Below, in pieces: positions 23,752 through 26,839 of a stretch of DNA of 26,839 nucleotides. The notes beneath the pieces are model-generated. The model searched no databases, was not told the DNA's origin, and saw only the letters and a list, made by a program, of their open reading frames with translations. Each line of letters opens with the position of its first letter. Position 1 is the first letter of the stretch. The DNA comes from CAYUQT01 sp964596165 (GTDB taxonomy: Bacteria > Planctomycetota > Phycisphaerae > UBA1845 > JAFGLZ01), in contig CAZQTW010000078.1 of assembly GCA_964596165.1 (NCBI GenBank), positions 1-26,839 of the forward strand, given 5' to 3'. The translations under genes were made by a program, and so were the position numbers.

Positions 23752-24189
23752 CTACCCTTCGGACCTCGGCGGCGGTCCGGGAAGCCGCTCTTCACGACCG
23801 CCGAGCCGTCCGTGGCTGACCGCGCGCACCCAATCGAGATAGCCGTATCGCCATAGATACAGAAATCCCACCACCAGCACCCCGAAGAAGAACAGCATAT
23901 CCCACAGGGCCGCGACGCCCGCGGCTTTGTAAATGACGGCCCAGGGATAGAACAATGCCACTTCGACATCGAAAATGATGAAGACCAGCGCCACCACGTA
24001 GAACCGGAGATCGAACTGCACCCAAGTCGGTCCGATCGTCTTCTCACCGCATTCGTAGGTGTCGCCTTTCTCAGGATTGGGGGCCTTCGGACGAATGAGC
24101 GTTCCCAGAAGCAGGGCGCCCAGTACGATGACCCCGCCGGCCGTGGCAAAGATCAGCAAGCCGCTCACCGTGTGAATGTTGGTTTCCAT
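23752..24189 (-). CDS. nuoA: NADH-quinone oxidoreductase subunit A
   Basis: Membrane subunit with three helices, 145 residues. It has the conserved loop with Cys (KGDTYECGEKTIGP) and the second-helix motif FYVVALVFIIFDVEVALFYPW. The C-terminal tail is polar and Pro/Gly-rich. ATG 24189 lies 9 nt past the nuoI stop. A GGAGGAA sits at a slightly long distance (about 12-14 nt) within the end of nuoI. Confidence 0.96.
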   Translation of the reverse strand: METNIHTVSGLLIFATAGGVIVLGALLLGTLIRPKAPNPEKGDTYECGEKTIGPTWVQFDLRFYVVALVFIIFDVEVALFYPWAVIYKAAGVAALWDMLFFFGVLVVGFLYLWRYGYLDWVRAVSHGRLGGREERLPGPPPRSEG

Positions 24190-24198
24190 GGCTGCCGA

Positions 24199-24822
24199 CT
24201 ATTCCTCCTTGCCCGCCTTCGCCTTTCCCGTCATCTTGTCCGCCGAGGAAACGGCGGTCTCTTCCAGCGTCTTTAAGAGCGATTCCCGACAGGGAGCGGC
24301 GCGGTCTTCCCATGCCTGCCGCCTTTGCCGCACCCAAGACAGGCCCTTCAGCCTGGACATCCAGATCGGTTCGGGCGTCTGCCGACCCGCTCTCGCCAAG
24401 GCAACGAAATCGCCCACGCAGTCCGCCCGCCGATAGCATGACAGATCGTGGTTGTCACCCATGTGCAGACACTCGGTCGGGCACGCCTCGACGCACAGGC
24501 CGCAGAAGACACACTTGCCGTAATCAATCTCGTAGCGTCTCATTGCCCCGCCGGCGGCCGCGCCGGTGGTCTTGTCCAACCGCCGGGTCTTGGACTTCTC
24601 CAGACGGATGCATTCCACGGGGCAGATTCTCGCGCATCCCTCGCACGCTATACACCGTTGAAGCTCAATCCAGTGGAATCCTCGCCATGCAGGCTGAAGA
24701 GCAGGCGGCACGTCCGGGTACTGTGAGGTGATTGTCTTGGCAAAGCAGTAGCGAAGCGTTACGCCCAATCCCAACAGGATGGAGCTGAAGGACCTCCAGA
24801 TGTCGAGGAGGTAATCGCCCAT
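24199..24822 (-). CDS. nuoI: NADH-quinone oxidoreductase subunit I (8Fe ferredoxin-like)
   Basis: TYKY-type subunit with two [4Fe-4S] clusters that pass electrons toward NuoB. Counting from ATG 24822 it has 207 residues. The ligands are Cys57/60/63/67 (CIACEGCARICP) and Cys104/107/110/114 (CVFCGLCVEACP). A Gly/Ala-rich stretch lies between the cluster motifs, and the C-terminal tail is long, basic and polar. It stands first among the nuo genes, ahead of nuoA, rather than between nuoH and nuoJ. GTG 24858 is a possible earlier start, but the ATG fits the family N-terminus better. Confidence 0.95.
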   Translation of the reverse strand: MGDYLLDIWRSFSSILLGLGVTLRYCFAKTITSQYPDVPPALQPAWRGFHWIELQRCIACEGCARICPVECIRLEKSKTRRLDKTTGAAAGGAMRRYEIDYGKCVFCGLCVEACPTECLHMGDNHDLSCYRRADCVGDFVALARAGRQTPEPIWMSRLKGLSWVRQRRQAWEDRAAPCRESLLKTLEETAVSSADKMTGKAKAGKEE

Positions 24823-24860
24823 ACTCACTCTGTGCTCGGCCGCTTCTTCGCGCCGCACGC

Positions 24861-24874
24861 CGGTACGCGTACCG
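24861..24874. promoter_or_regulatory. 14-bp perfect palindrome between serA and nuoI
   Basis: CGGTACGCGTACCG is fully self-complementary and lies between the serA stop and the nuoI start. It could be a protein-binding site or a small RNA hairpin. There is no T-run and no promoter hexamer pair beside it. Confidence 0.3.
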
Positions 24875-24881
24875 AAGGCGG

Positions 24882-26489
24882 TTAGTGATGGTTGCGCTCC
24901 AGTGAAGCCAGCGACACCGTCTGCACCGACTGAATCGGCGGTCGCCGCGCCAGGAGTTCGTCGAGCACTGCCTGCGGCGGCGGCGCGTCGATCTTCAGCA
25001 CGATGAGAGCCGTCTGTTTCTGTCGCGACACCGTCATATCCGCGATGTTGACCTTCTGATTGCCCATGAGCGTGCCGACCAGGCCGATGACGCCCGGTTG
25101 GTCGTCGTTGCGGATGATGATCATGGGTCCCTCAGGCACCATGTCCATTCGATAGCCGTCGATGGCCAGCACCCGCGGCAGGTTGTCGCCGAAGACCGTC
25201 CCTTCGATGCTGTGGGTCTGAGTACCCGACTGCACCGACAGAACCACGCTGTCCGTAAAGTCCTCGCCCTTTCTGGCGCTGGTAACCCGCACCTTGATCC
25301 CTCGATCGGAGGCAATCGCCTCGGCGTTGATCAGGTTGATCTCGGTGCCGAGATGGGGCCGCAGCAGCTCGGTCAGAAGGTAGCGGCCAAGCGTACCGGC
25401 GAGCGATTCGAGCGAGGCGCCGTTCACCGTCACCTCCACATCGCCGACGCCAGACGTACACAGCGAGGCAAGAATGGTCCCCATCCGCCTGGCGAGGTCC
25501 ACATAGACAAGATCGCGGGGGCCCATTTGCGACTGAAGCCCGGTAACGTTGACTGCGGCGTGTATGTGGCCGTTGAGCAGGTAGTCAAGCATCAGGTCGA
25601 CCGCCTCGACGCTGACGGCCAACTGGGCCTCTTTCGTGCTCGCGCCCAGATGAGGTGTACAAATAACCTGCTCCAGGCCGATGAGCGGATTGCCCGTCGG
25701 CGGTTCGGCCGAATAGACATCGACCGCGGCGCCGGCCACCCTCCCCTCGGCGATGGCCGCGGCCAAAGCCGCCTCGTCGACGATCTCGCCGCGGGCGCAG
25801 TTGATGATTCGTATCCCCTTCTTGGCCTTCGCCAGAACCGCTTGGTTGATCAAGCCCCTGGTTTGGTCGGACATAACCGCGTGAATCGTCAGGTAGTCGC
25901 TGACGGCCACGAGGTCCTCGATCTTGGCCACGAGTTTGACTCGCCCGTCCAAAGCAGTCTCACCCTTGTAGAACGGGTCGTAGGCCAAAACCTTCATGTT
26001 GAATCCCAATGCCCGTGCGGCAACGGTTCTGCCGATCCGCCCCAGCCCCACCACGCCCAACGTCTTGTCGCAAAGCTGGGTGCCCATGAACTGGGCCCGC
26101 TTCCACTGTCCGCTCTTCACATGCTGGTGAGCCGCCGGCAATTGACGAGCAAGCGCAAGCATCAAAGCCATAGTCTGCTCGGCCGTGGCAATGGTGTTGG
26201 CGTCGGGGGTATTCATGACGAGAATGCCCTTGCGGGTGGCCGCGTCGAGATCGACGTTGTCGACGCCCACGCCGGCCCGAGCGATCGCCCGCAACCGCCC
26301 CGGCGAGGCCAACACCTTCCGAGTCACTTTCACCCCCGAACGGATAATCAACCCATCATAGCCGCCCACGGTCGCCGCCAGATCGTCCTCGTTAAGCCCG
26401 ACCTTCACATCGAACTCGACGCCCTGCGCCTCGCGCAGCCTTGCAAGCCCTTCCTCAGCCAACTTGTCCGCCACAAGGACCTTCACCAT
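24882..26489 (-). CDS. serA: D-3-phosphoglycerate dehydrogenase (long, ACT-domain form)
   Basis: Oxidises 3-phosphoglycerate with NAD+, the first step of serine synthesis. It has 535 residues, the long type. The substrate/NAD-binding catalytic domains run to about residue 315, with GLGRIG (148-153) and the catalytic Arg233 (CARGEIVDE), Glu262 (YSAEPP) and His280 (CTPHLGAST). An intermediate domain follows, then a C-terminal ACT domain (from about 455, IRNDDQPGVIGLVGTLM) that typically senses serine. ATG 26489 is chosen because GAGGAG lies 8 nt upstream; the TTG at 26495 would be only 2 nt away. It precedes nuoI by 59 nt in the same direction with no terminator between, so it probably shares the nuo transcript. 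Confidence 0.96.
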   Translation of the reverse strand: MVKVLVADKLAEEGLARLREAQGVEFDVKVGLNEDDLAATVGGYDGLIIRSGVKVTRKVLASPGRLRAIARAGVGVDNVDLDAATRKGILVMNTPDANTIATAEQTMALMLALARQLPAAHQHVKSGQWKRAQFMGTQLCDKTLGVVGLGRIGRTVAARALGFNMKVLAYDPFYKGETALDGRVKLVAKIEDLVAVSDYLTIHAVMSDQTRGLINQAVLAKAKKGIRIINCARGEIVDEAALAAAIAEGRVAGAAVDVYSAEPPTGNPLIGLEQVICTPHLGASTKEAQLAVSVEAVDLMLDYLLNGHIHAAVNVTGLQSQMGPRDLVYVDLARRMGTILASLCTSGVGDVEVTVNGASLESLAGTLGRYLLTELLRPHLGTEINLINAEAIASDRGIKVRVTSARKGEDFTDSVVLSVQSGTQTHSIEGTVFGDNLPRVLAIDGYRMDMVPEGPMIIIRNDDQPGVIGLVGTLMGNQKVNIADMTVSRQKQTALIVLKIDAPPPQAVLDELLARRPPIQSVQTVSLASLERNHH

Positions 26490-26522
26490 CGACAAGACTC
26501 CTCACGTCTATCCGAACATCCG

Positions 26523-26552
26523 TTGCCCACGTCCTCCTGCCGAGGACGGCAA
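26523..26552 (-). other. Bulged hairpin in the serA leader
   Basis: CGTCCTC (26530-26536) pairs perfectly with GAGGACG (26542-26548) around a 5-nt loop. Across a 3-nt bulge, TTGC (26523-26526) pairs with GCAA (26549-26552). It lies in the predicted 5' untranslated region, 34 nt before the serA start. No T-run follows. It could affect mRNA stability or bind a regulator. Confidence 0.4.
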
Positions 26553-26578
26553 CCGAGGCAAAAACCAGATACGCCACT

Positions 26579-26620
26579 GCGGGCATTGTAGACTCACTGC
26601 CCGCATTTTCAATCGGGCAG
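26579..26620. promoter_or_regulatory. Triple CGGGCA half-site array over the serA promoter
   Basis: Three copies of one hexamer lie here: CGGGCA at 26580-26585, its complement TGCCCG at 26598-26603, and CGGGCA at 26614-26619. Neighbouring copies form two perfect 7-bp-arm inverted repeats, GCGGGCA/TGCCCGC (12-nt centre) and CTGCCCG/CGGGCAG (10-nt centre). They touch the -10, lie in the spacer and flank the -35. This looks like an operator. The regulator is unknown. Confidence 0.45.
26585..26612 (-). promoter_or_regulatory. Candidate sigma70-like promoter for the serA-nuo operon
   Basis: On the minus strand TTGAAA (26607-26612) and TACAAT (26585-26590) each match consensus at five of six positions with a 16-nt spacer. 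Transcription would start near 26578 and leave a leader of about 90 nt before ATG 26489. This is the best promoter match I see at the head of the long operon. Confidence 0.55.
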
Positions 26621-26839
26621 CTTGCACGATGGCGGTCCGCTTCCCGTGGTCCTAAGTCGGCCGGACGACGCGCCGCTCGACTCCCAGCACCCGATCGCGC
26701 ATTAGCCGCAAGTCGCGGCGTGATCGCCCTTTCGGTGCCGACCAGGAAAAGGGAAAGGCCCCTCCCTCGGGTGCGATTGTGCGAACAGATGACGGGGGTT
26801 TTCGAAGCAGTTGGTCATGGGCCTTCGGCCCGCCCCTAG
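26621..26839. other. Upstream region with no recognisable gene
   Basis: Frames cross this stretch but none has a ribosome site, family similarity or sensible composition. It contains C/G-rich runs and, at the window edge, the small inverted repeat GGGCC-TTC-GGCCC (26819-26831) without a T-run. A neighbouring gene may begin or end just outside the window. Confidence 0.5.

Noticed and set aside
25098..26591. Long plus-strand open frame opposite serA
   Set aside because: Antisense shadow of serA with composition typical of such frames and no recognisable domain.
26819..26831. Terminator at the right edge (GGGCC-TTC-GGCCC)
   Set aside because: Short stem and no T-run on either strand within the window.
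26441..26839. Plus-strand frame running off the right edge
   Set aside because: It starts inside serA on the opposite strand, crosses the serA promoter and has no similarity.

Overview
The window is high-GC bacterial chromosome with tightly packed genes. It reads like a free-living, respiring heterotroph. A planctomycete-type organism (Planctomycetota, perhaps Phycisphaerae) is my best inference. The reasons are several secreted glycosidase-like and PKD-domain proteins, weak or non-canonical ribosome sites with frequent GTG starts, and unusually extended membrane subunits. No rRNA or marker gene settles the assignment.

Layout: (a) 1-1872, plus strand: the tail of an unknown gene, then a Na+/solute symporter translationally coupled to it. 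(b) 1927-6403, minus strand: a translation and secretion housekeeping cluster transcribed ffh > rpsP > trmD > rplS > yraN > tatD. rimM and the KH-domain gene often found here are absent. (c) 6404-6855: a divergent intergenic region with a candidate ffh promoter on the minus strand, a good sigma70-like promoter on the plus strand, and several short hairpins. (d) 6856-10220, plus strand: a Tat-exported TIM-barrel glycosidase-like protein, then a secreted C45-like Ntn hydrolase fused to a PKD domain, a beta-rich repeat domain and a hydrophobic/basic tail. (e) 10190-26489, minus strand: one long operon-like run serA > nuoI > A > B > C > D > H > J > K > L > M > (GH2 glycosidase) > N. Its head carries a candidate promoter (-35 TTGAAA, -10 TACAAT) flanked by three copies of a CGGGCA half-site.

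The run encodes all seven membrane subunits (A, H, J, K, L, M, N) and the four connecting/quinone-module subunits (B, C, D, I) of respiratory complex I. It lacks the NADH-oxidising module NuoEFG, so either those genes lie elsewhere or the enzyme takes electrons from another donor such as ferredoxin. The oddest feature is an intact 968-residue exported GH2-family enzyme set between nuoM and nuoN with 10-nt and 4-nt gaps and its own ribosome site. Extended NuoH and NuoJ N-termini, a hydrophilic NuoL insert, and a 31-bp tail-to-tail overlap of nuoN with the C45-like gene are also worth a second look. I found no CRISPR array, tRNA, rRNA, insertion sequence or prophage gene.
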